From Streptomyces sp. NBC_01210 (GTDB taxonomy: Bacteria; Actinomycetota; Actinomycetes; Streptomycetales; Streptomycetaceae), in NCBI RefSeq assembly GCF_036010325.1, contig NZ_CP108549.1:8928001-8992000 (forward strand): a stretch of DNA of 64,000 nt, given 5' to 3'. Below the pieces are notes generated by a model. The model was not told the DNA's origin and searched no databases. It worked only from the letters and a program-made list of their open reading frames with translations. Every line of letters starts with the position of its first letter. Within the stretch, counting starts at the first letter, position 1. The position numbers and the translations under genes are program-made. Below, in pieces: positions 16,859 through 26,256 of the stretch.

Positions 16859-17224
16859 TCAGGAAACCCGTTTGATCGTCCAGGTGTTGGGGTCATGGCT
16901 GGGGACTGCTGAGTACTGGCAGGCGCCGCTGTAGAAGCGGTTCACCTGCACCCAGCCCGCCGGGGGCAGTGTGGAGGCGCAGGCGTTCACGGTGGATCCG
17001 ATGGGCATGCCGGAGACCTGCTGGATTTTCTTCATATTGGGGTTGAACGTGGTGCCGCACGCCCAGCTGTTCCACCACTGCACATCGACCCAGCCGGACG
17101 GCGTCAAGGAGCTCGAGCACATGGTCGCGGTGTCGCCGGGGGAGGCCGAGGCCGATGGCCCGGGGAGCGCGACGCATGCGGCAGCGGTCAGCAGGGCCAG
17201 CGAGGCCGAACGGAGACGGACCAT
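16859..17224 (-). CDS. Small secreted protein with two tandem cysteine repeats
   Basis: A 121-residue protein with a clear Sec signal peptide (MVRLRSASLALLTAAACVAL, AxA cleavage near SASA) and a mature part built of two copies of one module: CSSSLTPSGWVDVQWWNSWA C and CASTLPPAGWVQVNRFYSGA C. Each has the pattern CxSxLxPxGWVxVxxxxSxAC with two cysteines, suggesting a disulfide per repeat. GGAGGT precedes the ATG at 17224. No family is recognised; it could be a cell-surface or carbohydrate-contacting protein. Confidence 0.8.
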   Translation of the reverse strand: MVRLRSASLALLTAAACVALPGPSASASPGDTATMCSSSLTPSGWVDVQWWNSWACGTTFNPNMKKIQQVSGMPIGSTVNACASTLPPAGWVQVNRFYSGACQYSAVPSHDPNTWTIKRVS

Positions 17225-17447
17225 GGTGGTACCTCCAGATTCATCGATCTCTATGCGTGAACTCCACAATCCAAACCGTTCCTCCATACATGAAAGTAGT
17301 CAGTTATCGGACTGAGCTCATCGTGACCGAAAAATGGGTGCCGCTCACGATCGCTGGCTCCGCTTCCTCCCGCGCCGGGTGTGTCGCCTCACGAGGCATG
17401 CGTGGTCTGCGAGATGGGCATTCCTCCTGGGCTGCAGGGATGCAGTG

Positions 17448-17545
17448 GGAGTGTTGATGGTCGCCGACGTCCTCGACATCGCCTTCGGCGTGCCGGCGGT
17501 CCTCGTCGTGCGCAGGCTCACCGGGATGCGGATGCGGGTGTGGTT
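17448..17545 (+). pseudogene. Possible DUF4328-type membrane protein fragment
   Basis: The frame reads VLMVADVLDIAFGVPAVLVV RRLTGM, one hydrophobic helix followed by the VVRRLT ending seen at the end of DUF4328 proteins. No upstream helices are present and no start is evident. Confidence 0.3.
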
Positions 17546-17821
17546 GTGGGTGTGGAGGGCGGCTTGGACTGGGTCCGGCCATGACAGCCCGGCCGAGGCT
17601 TCCGGACAGCCCGCGTGAGGTGCTCGGCACACCGCGACCGGCGAACGCCCGCTTGTTGCTTCCCGGTTGTGGAGGTGACGCAGCCTTTCAGCTCACTCCG
17701 GCAGGTCGTGGCAGGCCGGTGCGAGCGCCCCATGTACTCACCGGCGTCTGAGTGCGGGAGCGGTGCTGCCCGGCGCCATCTGCCTGCTGGGATAGGCCCA
17801 TGATGCCGGCCGTCGGCGGCG

Positions 17822-17982
17822 GTGGGCTACGCCTACGACCACCTGCGCCGCTGGCTCCGCAAGCGCGGCACCGGCACCGCATCGCCCGCCAGGGCATCGA
17901 GCCCTCGAAGTAACCCGGCCGTCATCGCTGGGTCGTCGAGAGGACCGCGTCCTGGCTGGCCGGCTGCCGTCGACTCACCAAA
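17822..17982 (+). pseudogene. C-terminal fragment of an IS5-type transposase
   Basis: YAYDHLRRWLRKRG is followed, after a frameshift, by HRIARQGIEPSK, an in-frame stop, and GRHRWVVERTASWLAGCRRL. The RWVVERTxxWL block is the final DDE segment of the subgroup whose N-terminal fragment lies at 16489, but on the opposite strand, so the original element was split or rearranged. Confidence 0.75.
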
Positions 17983-18012
17983 TGAAACAACGTCTGGGCC
18001 TCCCAGATGGTC

Positions 18013-20388
18013 TCAGGGCCGGATCGGCTCGGGGGCCGGGAAGTTCATCACGGGCTGGCCCTTGAGCGCTTCCGACATGTAGGTCTGCCAGATCTCGGAG
18101 GGGAACGACGCTCCGTGGATCTTGTCCTGGCCACCGGTGCCGTACATCTCGAGGAATGCGCGGTTCTTGTTCTTCTCGTTGTCGTCGAGCCGGTACATGT
18201 CGATGGCGGTCGACAGCTGCGGCGTGTAGCCGACGAACCAGGCCGACTTGTTGCCGTCGGTCGTACCGGTCTTTCCGGCGACCTGCCGACCGGGGAGCCG
18301 GGCGTTCTTGCCGGTGCCCTCGGGCTCGTCGACGACAGACCTGAGCACGTCGGTCACATTGCTCGCGACGGCCGTGGTGAAGGCCTGCTTGGTCCTGTCC
18401 TCGTGCTCGTAGACCGTCCTGCCCTCATGCTCGACCTTTTTGACGGAGAACGGGTCGCGCTGCTTGCCGTTGGCCGCGAACGTCGCGTAGGCGCCGGCCA
18501 TGCGGATGGCGCTGGGGGAGGAGATACCGATCGAGAAGGACGGAACGTTCGACTTGGACAAGGAGGACTCGAGCAGGCCGGCCTTCACCGCCGACTTTCT
18601 GACCTCCGGGATGCCGATGTCCATGCCCAGCTGCACGAAGGGCGAGTTGGCGGAGTGGACCATGGCTTCACGCAAGGTGATGTTCTTGTACGACTCGCCG
18701 CCGTCGTTGGTCTGCAGCCACTCCTCTCCCTTCTCGTTCGTCCAGACGGAACCGTCGTACTTCTTGATCTTGAGCTTGTTCTTGCCGTTGTAGACGCTCT
18801 TGTCGGGATCGACGAGCTTGCGGTCATCCAGCCCCTGGTCCTCGGGCTTGAGAGGGTCCCGCACACCGGTTTCCATCGCGGCCGCCAGGACGAACGGCTT
18901 GAAGGCCGATCCGACCTGGGCACCGGTCTCATCGGCGCCGTTGGTGAAGTGCTTGGTCGCATCCTCGCCGCCGTAGACGGCGGCGATCTCGCCGGTCTTC
19001 GGGTTGACCGAGGCGCCACCGAACTGCACGAAGGTGTCCGTGTCCGGGCGCTTCTTGGGCTTGATGTTGGCGTCCTGGACCTTCTTGACCGCGGCCTTCA
19101 ACTTGTCGACCTTGTCCTTCTGGAAGGTCGTGTGAATCTCATAGCCGCCCCTCGCGAGATCGTCGGCGCCGATGCCCTGGTCGTTGGTGCTGAGGAAGTA
19201 GGACTTGGCAAGGTCCACCAGATAGCCGACCTGCCCGCTGAGTTGCCCGTTCTTGGCGGCGTTTCTCGGCATCGGGAAATTCTTGTACTTGACCCGCTCC
19301 GCGGCAGGGAGGTGACCGTCTTTGAGCATCTCGTCGAGGATCCAGTTCCAGCGCTCGGTGACACGGGCGGTGTTGGCCTCGGGCGTCGCGGCGGGATCGA
19401 TGTCGACCGACCCGGCCGGGTCGAAGTGCACGGGGTCTCTCAGGAGTGAGGCCAGGAACGCACACTGCCCCGTGTTGAGGTCCTTGGCGTCGATTCCGTA
19501 GTACGTGCGGGCCGCGGCCTGGAGACCGTACGCGTCACGTCCGTAATACGAGGCGTTCAGATAACCGGCCATGATATCCGGCTTGCCCATCTTGGCGCCT
19601 ACCTTGACGGAGACAATCAGCTCCTTGAACTTACGGCTGAAGGTCTGCGACTGGTCGCCCAGCCGAGCGTTCTTCACATACTGCTGGGTGATCGTGGAGC
19701 CACCCTGGGTCTGCCCACCCTTGGCCATGTTCACCAGAGCCCGGCCGATACCCATCGGATCGACACCCGAGTCCGTCCTGAACGTCTTGTTCTCCGCCGA
19801 GATCACCGCGTTCTGCATGTCCTCGGGGATCTGCGAGATCGGGATGATCTGCCGGTTGATCTCGCCACCGGTGGCGGCCATCTGCGTGCCGTCCGCCCAG
19901 TAGTAGACGTTGTTCTGCGCCTCGGACGCTCTATTCGGGTCCGGGACCTCCACTACTGCGTAGGCAATGGTGGCAGCCGCCATCAAGCTGCCGATGAAGC
20001 CCAGACAGAGGCCGGTGACCAGCTTCCACGACGGCACCCAGCGCCGCCATCCGTACTTGTTGTGACGCGGATAGTCGATGCGGCGGGCTTTGCCAGGGTC
20101 TCCTTCGCGGCCGTTGCCCGAGCCCTTGCCTCCGTCGCCTCCCCGGCCACCATCACTTCCGTCGTCGCCGGTGTTCGCCTCCTCGTGCAGGCCGTCACCG
20201 CCAGGCTGGGTGGTACGACCGTCCTCGGCGTCTTCGCCGTTCGGATGCCGGGCCTCGTGCGAATCGGAAGGAGTCTGCGGGGCAGTGTCCCCGGAAGGGG
20301 CTGGGCAGTTGGACTGCTCGGCGGCACTGCTTGCCGCGGAGGGTTCGTCGCCCTGGGAATGCGGCGGCTTGGGACGGTGCTCGCTCAT
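18013..20388 (-). CDS. Class A penicillin-binding protein (transglycosylase-transpeptidase)
   Basis: A 791-residue bifunctional peptidoglycan synthase. Residues 1-115 are a Gly/Asp/Ser-rich cytoplasmic tail; one membrane helix follows (LVTGLCLGFIGSLMAAATIA). The GT51 domain shows AVISAENKTFRTDSGVDP and QGGSTITQQYVKNARLG. The transpeptidase domain has all three active-site motifs: S494-A-F-K, S579-A-N and K706-T-G-T. GAGGAG lies upstream of the ATG at 20388. The GT51 EDxxF motif reads ENKTF, a mild deviation. The gene is intact and stands alone; Streptomyces carry several such enzymes for hyphal growth and sporulation. Confidence 0.95.
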   Translation of the reverse strand: MSEHRPKPPHSQGDEPSAASSAAEQSNCPAPSGDTAPQTPSDSHEARHPNGEDAEDGRTTQPGGDGLHEEANTGDDGSDGGRGGDGGKGSGNGREGDPGKARRIDYPRHNKYGWRRWVPSWKLVTGLCLGFIGSLMAAATIAYAVVEVPDPNRASEAQNNVYYWADGTQMAATGGEINRQIIPISQIPEDMQNAVISAENKTFRTDSGVDPMGIGRALVNMAKGGQTQGGSTITQQYVKNARLGDQSQTFSRKFKELIVSVKVGAKMGKPDIMAGYLNASYYGRDAYGLQAAARTYYGIDAKDLNTGQCAFLASLLRDPVHFDPAGSVDIDPAATPEANTARVTERWNWILDEMLKDGHLPAAERVKYKNFPMPRNAAKNGQLSGQVGYLVDLAKSYFLSTNDQGIGADDLARGGYEIHTTFQKDKVDKLKAAVKKVQDANIKPKKRPDTDTFVQFGGASVNPKTGEIAAVYGGEDATKHFTNGADETGAQVGSAFKPFVLAAAMETGVRDPLKPEDQGLDDRKLVDPDKSVYNGKNKLKIKKYDGSVWTNEKGEEWLQTNDGGESYKNITLREAMVHSANSPFVQLGMDIGIPEVRKSAVKAGLLESSLSKSNVPSFSIGISSPSAIRMAGAYATFAANGKQRDPFSVKKVEHEGRTVYEHEDRTKQAFTTAVASNVTDVLRSVVDEPEGTGKNARLPGRQVAGKTGTTDGNKSAWFVGYTPQLSTAIDMYRLDDNEKNKNRAFLEMYGTGGQDKIHGASFPSEIWQTYMSEALKGQPVMNFPAPEPIRP

Positions 20389-20483
20389 CTAACGACAACT
20401 CCTCGGGCAGGCAGGACGTCCGGAGGCGGCCGTCGCGCAACGGTCAGTTACTGCAATGCTGTTGGGCGGCAGGACATGGAAGA

Positions 20484-20662
20484 TTAACGCGGCACAGCGT
20501 AACCGTTGGCCAAGGGGTCTGGATCTTGAAGCCCGGAGGACAACTGCATCAGGCGGCGGCGCAGCGCCGTGTAGGGGGCCTGGCGGTCGGCAAGCTCCGC
20601 GTAGGTGCGGGCCAGTCGCGCTGGGCCTGCACCAGATCGGGCGGGAATGAGGTGTGGGCCAT
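20484..20662 (-). pseudogene. Frameshifted small hypothetical protein
   Basis: It begins MAHTSFPPDLVQAQRDW at 20662; after a one- or two-base shift it continues RTYAELADRQAPYTALRRRL MQLS and ends at 20484. The combined sequence resembles the short PDLVQAQRDWxxTYxxLA...ALRRRLLxLS proteins common in Streptomyces. It occupies most of the gap between the PBP and Ku genes. Confidence 0.55.
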
Positions 20663-20780
20663 GGCCAAAATTCAATCATGTGTTCGATTTAGTGCGCATC
20701 AGAGACGGCCCACGCCATTGGACATGCTGAAGCGTTTTAGGCGTCTTAGGCTGGCACTCCGGCGGTGGAGGAGGTGTCTC

Positions 20781-21713
20781 ATGCCGAGGCCGGTATGGAG
20801 CGGTGCGATCTCGTTCGGCCTGGTCACGATCCCTATCAAGGTGCTGCCGGCCACCGAGAACCGATCGATCAGCTTCCACCAGTACCACCTGGAGGACGAG
20901 GGCCGGATCCGCACCCGCAAGGTGTGCGAGATCGACGGCAAACAGCTGAGCAACGACGAGATCGGCAGAGGCTACGAGGTCTCGAAGGACACCATCGTCG
21001 AGGTCACTGATGAGGACCTGGACAGCATGCCGCTGCCGACGGCGAAGGCCATCGAGATCGTCGCGTTCGTGCCCGCCAACAGTATCGACCCGGTACGCAT
21101 CGGCGACTCGTACTACCTCGCTGCCGACGGAGCCGTCGCCGCCAAGCCCTACGTACTGCTGCGCAAGGCCCTGGAACGCAGCGCGAAGGTCGCCGTCGCC
21201 AAGTTCGCCTGGCACAACCGAGAGCGTCTCGGACTCCTGCGGATCAAGGAGGACGCGATCGTCCTGCACTCCATGAGATGGCCCGACGAGATCCGCGACC
21301 CGGCCGCGCTCACGCCCAAGACGGTCGACCTGGAAGACTCCGAGGTCGACGCCGCGATCCAGCTCATGGAAACCATGGCGGCCGACGACATCTCCGGCTA
21401 CACCGACCACTACCGCGCAGCACTCGAAGAAGTCATCGCCGCCAAGGCCGCAGGCAAGACCCCGCCCAAGGCGGAGGGCGAGCCGGAGCCCGCGGGGCAG
21501 GTCGTCGACCTCATGGCCGCGCTCAACGCCTCCGTCCAAGCAGCGAAGGAATCCCGCGGGGAGAGCGGCGATCACGCCACCGTCCACGACATGCCCAAGA
21601 AACGCGCCGCGAAGAAGGCGGCGGCCACGAAGAGCACGGCCGCCGCCAAGAAGACCGCGACCAAGAAGGCGACCGCGAAGAAGAACACCGGCAGGAAGCC
21701 GAAGAGTGCCTAG
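20781..21713 (+). CDS. ku: Non-homologous end-joining protein Ku
   Basis: A 310-residue prokaryotic Ku. The start MPRPVWSGAISFGLVTIPIK is diagnostic, followed by the beta-barrel ring domain (KPYVLLRKALERSAKVAVAK, LLRIKEDAIVLHSMRWPDEI) that encircles DNA ends. The C-terminus is a Lys/Ala-rich tail of about 45 residues (KKRAAKKAAATKSTAAAKKT) like the histone-H1-like extensions of mycobacterial and Streptomyces Ku, which aid DNA binding and threading. GGAGGAGG precedes the ATG. The partner ligase LigD is not in this window. It is likely an accessory Ku used for double-strand-break repair. Confidence 0.97.
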   Translation: MPRPVWSGAISFGLVTIPIKVLPATENRSISFHQYHLEDEGRIRTRKVCEIDGKQLSNDEIGRGYEVSKDTIVEVTDEDLDSMPLPTAKAIEIVAFVPANSIDPVRIGDSYYLAADGAVAAKPYVLLRKALERSAKVAVAKFAWHNRERLGLLRIKEDAIVLHSMRWPDEIRDPAALTPKTVDLEDSEVDAAIQLMETMAADDISGYTDHYRAALEEVIAAKAAGKTPPKAEGEPEPAGQVVDLMAALNASVQAAKESRGESGDHATVHDMPKKRAAKKAAATKSTAAAKKTATKKATAKKNTGRKPKSA

Positions 21714-21728
21714 TAGCTAAAGCTTCTG

Positions 21729-22262
21729 CTATTCACTCCCCACCGGGTCCATCACCTCGGGCATAGAAGGATTCGACCCATGCCACGCGGACGGGCCGCC
21801 CAGTGTCCGGGCAAGGTGTTCCTGCGACGTATCGAGCGAGCGGCGAGCCGCGTTGACGAACTTCAAGTGCGCCTCGTGCAACCCGCTGTGGATCGGCCGG
21901 AGTTCTTCGAGGTCTGTCGGCTGACGACCGTGGAAGAGGATGGTGAACTCCTCGATGATGTCGCAGAGCTGCTCGGCTGCCGTGATGGCTTCCCGGCTTG
22001 CCACCAGGCACATCGATTGCAGCGCGGCGTTGAACGGTTCCCAGACGACGGCAGGCCGGCGCTTGTCGAGGAACGCATGGCGGAGCTCCATCTCCACGGT
22101 GCCGAATGCCTGCAGGAACTTCTCGTAGGCGGTCGTCCTCGACTCCTGAAGCCACTGCCGGTTCTGGCTGCGGCGCCCGACGATGCCGCCTGCGATGACA
22201 CCCACGATGGTGGCGGCAACGCCACCGGCGGTGGATATCAGGAGCCCCCATGGGACAGCCAC
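21729..22262 (-). CDS. Membrane-anchored hypothetical protein
   Basis: A 177-residue protein with one N-terminal transmembrane helix (LLISTAGGVAATIVGVIAGG) and a cytoplasmic helical domain (FLQAFGTVEMELRHAFLDKR, AAEQLCDIIEEFTILFHGRQ). The topology and long helices suit a membrane-tethered coiled-coil protein. It starts at a GTG with GGGAGA six bases upstream. I do not recognise the family. Its 3' end converges on the Ku gene with a 15-bp gap. Confidence 0.6.
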   Translation of the reverse strand: MAVPWGLLISTAGGVAATIVGVIAGGIVGRRSQNRQWLQESRTTAYEKFLQAFGTVEMELRHAFLDKRRPAVVWEPFNAALQSMCLVASREAITAAEQLCDIIEEFTILFHGRQPTDLEELRPIHSGLHEAHLKFVNAARRSLDTSQEHLARTLGGPSAWHGSNPSMPEVMDPVGSE

Positions 22263-22620
22263 GTCACGTCTCCCTCACGGCTGTGTGTCACCTTCGCCAG
22301 CGGCCCTGGACTGGACGTAACGGGCTAAGGCGATCGTCTGCTCCACGCTTCCTGGGCGTGGCTGATCACGAGGATCCCATCACACCGGTCCAGTTCACAC
22401 TCCGTCAACGGCCCACCAGGGCCGACGAAGGCTTAGCGCCGGTCTTCGCCCCGGCTCGCAGGCCAACCCTGCAACACCAGGCATCTGCCTACTGACACCG
22501 CGGCCAGAAAGAGGGCCTCGCACGGCTCTCACGGCTGGTGGAGCCAATCGACTCGTTCATAACAGGCCCCGAAGATCGCTAACCGCGGCCAGAAGACTCG
22601 TTCCCCTGGGGCCAGAAAAC
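22263..22620. other. Intergenic stretch, no supported gene
   Basis: Neither strand carries a convincing frame. It separates the membrane protein from an IS701-type relic and probably contains degraded mobile-element sequence. Confidence 0.45.
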
Positions 22621-22624
22621 TCGT

Positions 22625-22905
22625 TCGAAGCCACGTGGGCGGCGGTCACGGGGGTGACATGGTGGTGTCGTCCCGGCCAGGAACGGCTTCGAAGTGGTCC
22701 AGGCCCAGACTGTGCTTGAGTTCGCGGTAGTGGTGCTCGATGCGCCGGCGCACCTGGCCAGACGGACCACATCGGTGATCGCGGTGTGGGCCGGCAGGTT
22801 GGACATCCAGTAGCCAGTGGGAGCCTCGGCGCCGGCGGGCCATTCGATCAGAAGCCAGCAGTCGGGCAGGACTCCACTGGCTGTCCCATCTCATCGAACC
22901 TTGAC
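22625..22905 (-). pseudogene. C-terminal fragment of an IS701-type transposase
   Basis: Minus-strand reading gives PDCWLLIEWPAGAEAPTGYW then MSNLPAHTAITDVVRLA, a frameshift, and RRIEHHYRELKHSLGLDHFE. This is the WPxGxxxPTxYWLSNLP...RWRIExDYRELKxxLGLDHFEG signature of IS701-type DDE transposases. Upstream and downstream parts are missing. Confidence 0.8.
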
Positions 22906-22960
22906 CCATCTCGCCGAACTCTTACTAAATCTGATCATCTTGTCAGTCCGGGTGCTCTGC

Positions 22961-23386
22961 TCAGAAGACCAGCTCGCCGACACCCAGCAAGTTCCCCTCA
23001 CTGTCGCGGAACCAGGCGGCGCGTTCACCCCGCGCGCCCTTGCTCGGATAGTTCCCGTCGATCTCCGCGATCCCGTCCCTCGTCCGGAACCCACGCACTT
23101 CGACCTCCTCGAACACCACGCCGCGCTGCTTGAGGTCCGCCACGGCTGCCTCGATGTCGTCGACCTGCCACCCCATCTGAGTGAAGGTGCCGGCAGAGGC
23201 TCCCGTCGACATGAACAGCGCGAACTCCACACCCCCACACCGGTACAACAGCCCGCCGGGCCGCTCATCGACGGGTTCCAGACCGAGCTGCTCGGAGTAG
23301 AAACGCCGTGCCCGGTCCAGGTCCTGTGCGGGAAGCCTGGTCGCCACGCGTCCCCGGGCCAGAAGGTTCCTCTCGTCTGCGTTCAT
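22961..23386 (-). CDS. VOC-family (glyoxalase-like) protein
   Basis: A 141-residue protein: VATRLPAQDLDRARRFYSEQ LGLEPVDE in the first module and AAWFRDSEGNLLGVGELVF in the second, with the RDSEGNLLG motif typical of VOC dioxygenase/glyoxalase-like proteins. The mid-segment MGWQVDDIEAAVADLKQRGV matches the helix between modules. It is intact and monocistronic. Function could be metal-dependent isomerase, dioxygenase or antibiotic binding; the substrate cannot be inferred. Confidence 0.85.
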   Translation of the reverse strand: MNADERNLLARGRVATRLPAQDLDRARRFYSEQLGLEPVDERPGGLLYRCGGVEFALFMSTGASAGTFTQMGWQVDDIEAAVADLKQRGVVFEEVEVRGFRTRDGIAEIDGNYPSKGARGERAAWFRDSEGNLLGVGELVF

Positions 23387-23636
23387 GCCTCCACTGTGCC
23401 GTGAGCAGTGGCCAGAGTGCGCGAAACCGGTGCGTTAAGCGCTCGACTGGCTCTCCCGATGCCGTAATGGCATCCGCCGCTCAAGCTTCCCTACGTTCCC
23501 TACGTTCTTCTCCGGGACCGGGCGAGCCCTTCGTATGGTTGGCCCACCCAGGGGTGTCGGGTGTGGCTTTCAAACTTCTGCCGCTTGTGGCTTCCACTGA
23601 TTGGCCGCCCGACGCCCCACGACGACTCGGCTGCCA

Positions 23637-24933
23637 ATTAGGAATTGCGAATGATCGCTCTGTAGGGAATCGACAGCGAGGTCGTCCGTCGGAGGCATCA
23701 GCACACCGCACCGCACGGAGGCACCATGGCCGCGATCTGGGCCGGCATCGACGCAGGCAAGAGTCACCACCACTGCGTCGCGATCGACGAGAGCGGCCGT
23801 CGGCTGCTGTCCCGACGCGTCGCCCACGACGAACCCGAACTGCTCGCACTCCTCGCCGACGTCCTGGCCCTGGGCGACGAGGTGACCTGGGGCATCGACC
23901 TGGCCGACGGCGGAGCCGCCCTCGCCATCGCGATCCTCCTCAACCACGACCAACCGGTGCTCTACCTCTCCGGCCGGGCCATCCACCGCGCGTCCGAGGG
24001 CTACCGCGGCGAAGGCAAGACCGATGCCAAGGACGCCGCCGTCATCGCCGACCAGGCCCGTATCCGCCGCGACCTGCACCCCTTACGGGCTGGCGACGAG
24101 ACCGTCACCGATCTGAAGATCCTCACCGGACGGCGCAGGGACTTGGTCGCCGACCGCACCCGCACAGTCAACCGGCTCCGCGCCCAACTCACCGGCATCT
24201 TCCCTGGCCTGGAGCGCGCGCTCGACCTCACCAACACCGGCCCGCTCATCTTGCTGACCGGCTACCAAACGCCGGCTGCCCTCCGCCGGATCGGCCGCAA
24301 GAGGCTGGAAACCTGGCTGCGCAACCGCAAGGCCCACCGCGCCGACCAACTGGCCGAGACAGCCTTCGAGGCCGCCGAGCGGCAGCACACCAGCCTGCCG
24401 GGCGAGAGGCTGACCGCCCGGATGGTGCACACGCTGGCGGCGGAGGTGATGGGTCTCAACCAGCAGGTCGCCGAGATCGACAAGCTCATCGAGGCCCGGT
24501 TTCGCGAGCACCACGACTTCGAAGTGATCACCAGCATGCCGGGCCTGGGCGTCATCCTTGGCGCCGAGTTCCTGGCCGCTACCGGCGGCGACATGAGCGT
24601 CTTCGGCACTCCCGACCGGCTCGCCGGCTTCGGCGGTGTCGCCCCGGCACCCCGGGACTCCGGGAAGATCAGCGGCAACCTGCGGCGCCCCCAGAGATAC
24701 AACCGTAGGCTCCAACGCGTCTTCTACACCTCCGCCTTGTTCAGCATCCGAAGGTGCGAGGAGTCCCGCCGGTTCTACGACCGCAAACGAGCCGAGGGCA
24801 AGCGCCATACCCAGGCCGTCCTCGCTCTCGCACGGCGCCGCGTCAACGTTCTCTGGGCCCTCCTGCGGGACGGACGGTGTTACGAGCTCACGCCGCCGAC
24901 GGCCCTCGCGGCTTGACAAACGGCATTAGGAAT
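23637..24933 (+). mobile_element. Intact IS110-family insertion sequence
   Basis: About 1.3 kb containing the transposase at 23726-24916. The 9-mer ATTAGGAAT occurs at 23637-23645 and again at 24925-24933, bracketing the gene at distances typical of IS110 ends; IS110 elements usually lack inverted repeats. These coordinates are candidate borders only. Confidence 0.6.
23726..24916 (+). CDS. IS110-family transposase (DEDD recombinase)
   Basis: A 396-residue protein with both IS110 domains intact. The N-terminal RuvC-like DEDD domain opens AIWAGIDAGKSHHHCVAIDE, has GIDLADGGAALAI and the block GKTDAKDAAVIADQARI. The C-terminal Transposase_20 domain has SMPGLGVILGAEFLAATGGD, the DRLAGFGGVAPAPRDSGKIS region supplying the catalytic Ser, and a final ALARRRVNVLWALLRDGR helix. 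It is the only complete transposase in the window and may be active. In other IS110 elements a non-coding end supplies a bridge RNA; the 23646-23725 and 24917-24933 flanks could be examined for one. Confidence 0.95.
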   Translation: MAAIWAGIDAGKSHHHCVAIDESGRRLLSRRVAHDEPELLALLADVLALGDEVTWGIDLADGGAALAIAILLNHDQPVLYLSGRAIHRASEGYRGEGKTDAKDAAVIADQARIRRDLHPLRAGDETVTDLKILTGRRRDLVADRTRTVNRLRAQLTGIFPGLERALDLTNTGPLILLTGYQTPAALRRIGRKRLETWLRNRKAHRADQLAETAFEAAERQHTSLPGERLTARMVHTLAAEVMGLNQQVAEIDKLIEARFREHHDFEVITSMPGLGVILGAEFLAATGGDMSVFGTPDRLAGFGGVAPAPRDSGKISGNLRRPQRYNRRLQRVFYTSALFSIRRCEESRRFYDRKRAEGKRHTQAVLALARRRVNVLWALLRDGRCYELTPPTALAA

Positions 24934-25271
24934 CGGTGACACGAACCTCCGGGCCGTCACGTCTCAGTGAGATCGGTCAGCTTTCGATGCGACGGGGACT
25001 GGACACTTGCCCGTCAGCGCGGGGCGCTCGCGTCCATGAAATGCGAGGTTCACAGCACCAGCACGGCTGACATGTCAGGGACGGTGACGTGCTGTCTGTC
25101 GGTGAGCGGCCGGGCACTTCACGAGCTGTAGATGCAGAGGTCAGGCACTCACCGTGGGGAGGCGCCGGAGAAACAACCAGGTCGCAGCTGTCCAGGGTGC
25201 GCGATTCCTAGGTGAAGTGCGCCCCCCTTCGCCCCCACAACAAGGCACTGCGGCGCCCTAGCCTCGACACC
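24934..25271. other. Upstream region of the MmyB-type regulator
   Basis: No coding frame is supported. It lies between the IS110 element and the first XRE regulator and probably holds that gene's promoter at its right end. Confidence 0.45.
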
Positions 25272-26147
25272 ATGGACTCAGACAAGGACCCCGCCGCCGA
25301 GAACGCGCTGGGAGGTTTCCTCCGCGCGCGGCGTGCCCAGCTGCGCCCCGAAGACACGGGACTTCCCACATCCGGCCGTCGCAGGGTGCCCGGTCTGCGC
25401 CGTGAAGAGGTCGCCACGCTCGCCGGGGTGAGCACCGACTACTACATGCGCCTGGAACAGGGCCGCGAACGGCACCCGTCCCAGCAGACACTCGAAGCCG
25501 TCGCGCGAGCTCTGCAACTGGAAGACGAAGCGGTGGCCCACCTGTACCGCGTGGCCACCCCGACCACGCGCCGTACGCGGCGCGCCCCCCGCGTCGAACG
25601 CGTCGGCCCACACCTGCGGCGACTCCTCGACACCTGGAGCGACACGCCCGCCTTCGTCCTGGGCCACGCCTTGGACATCCTGGCTCGCAACCGGCTCGCC
25701 GGCGCCCTGTACGCCGGCTTCACCCACTACGACAACCTGCTGCGCATGACGTTCCTGGACCCGACCGCGCACGGCTTCTACCGCGACTGGGACCGAGCCG
25801 GCGAATCGAGCGTGGCCACACTGCGGCGGGCGGCCGGCTTCGACCCCGAGGACCCGCGGCTGCGGGAGCTCGTCGGCGAACTGTCCATGAAGAGCGCTGA
25901 CTTCCGCGTCCTGTGGGCGCGCCACGACGTGCGCGGCAAGACCCGCGAGGCCAAGCTCTTCCACCACGCCCAGGTCGGCGACCTGGAGCTCCACTACGAG
26001 GCCTTCACTGTCAACAGTGCCCCCACCCAGCAACTCATCGTCTACCAAGCCGAACCGGGCAGCACCTCCGCCGACGCCCTCGCCCTGCTCGGCTCGCTCA
26101 GTGCCAGCCCCGTGCCCGCGCAGGACACCGCGATGGGCACGGACTGA
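25272..26147 (+). CDS. XRE/MmyB-type transcriptional regulator, copy 1
   Basis: A 291-residue regulator with an N-terminal XRE HTH (GRRRVPGLRREEVATLAGVS TDYYMRLEQGRER) and a C-terminal MmyB-like ligand domain (DTWSDTPAFVLGHALDILAR N; KSADFRVLWARHDVRGKTRE). The VPGLRREEVAxLAGVSxxYYxRLEQGR signature is characteristic. Actinobacterial members often control an adjacent SDR or oxidoreductase and may bind lipid-like ligands. The ATG at 25272 is supported by family length. A near-identical architecture follows at 26513 and a truncated copy lies between them. Confidence 0.93.
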   Translation: MDSDKDPAAENALGGFLRARRAQLRPEDTGLPTSGRRRVPGLRREEVATLAGVSTDYYMRLEQGRERHPSQQTLEAVARALQLEDEAVAHLYRVATPTTRRTRRAPRVERVGPHLRRLLDTWSDTPAFVLGHALDILARNRLAGALYAGFTHYDNLLRMTFLDPTAHGFYRDWDRAGESSVATLRRAAGFDPEDPRLRELVGELSMKSADFRVLWARHDVRGKTREAKLFHHAQVGDLELHYEAFTVNSAPTQQLIVYQAEPGSTSADALALLGSLSASPVPAQDTAMGTD

Positions 26148-26256
26148 GTGCGCGCTCGCGGCTCCCCGAGGACACAGCCCGGCCCGTCGTTTCCTGGGTG
26201 TGCCAGGGCTACACTCACGGCTCCCTGCCTGGGTGGACGCGAAGGAAGATGACGCC

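Noticed and set aside
18007..19449. Long plus-strand open frame opposite the PBP gene
   Set aside because: It is the antisense shadow of a highly GC-biased gene; the minus strand has every class A PBP motif, a membrane helix and a ribosome site.
17999..21713. A possible functional PBP-Ku operon
   Set aside because: The two genes are divergently transcribed and separated by a decayed small gene; no shared regulation is evident.
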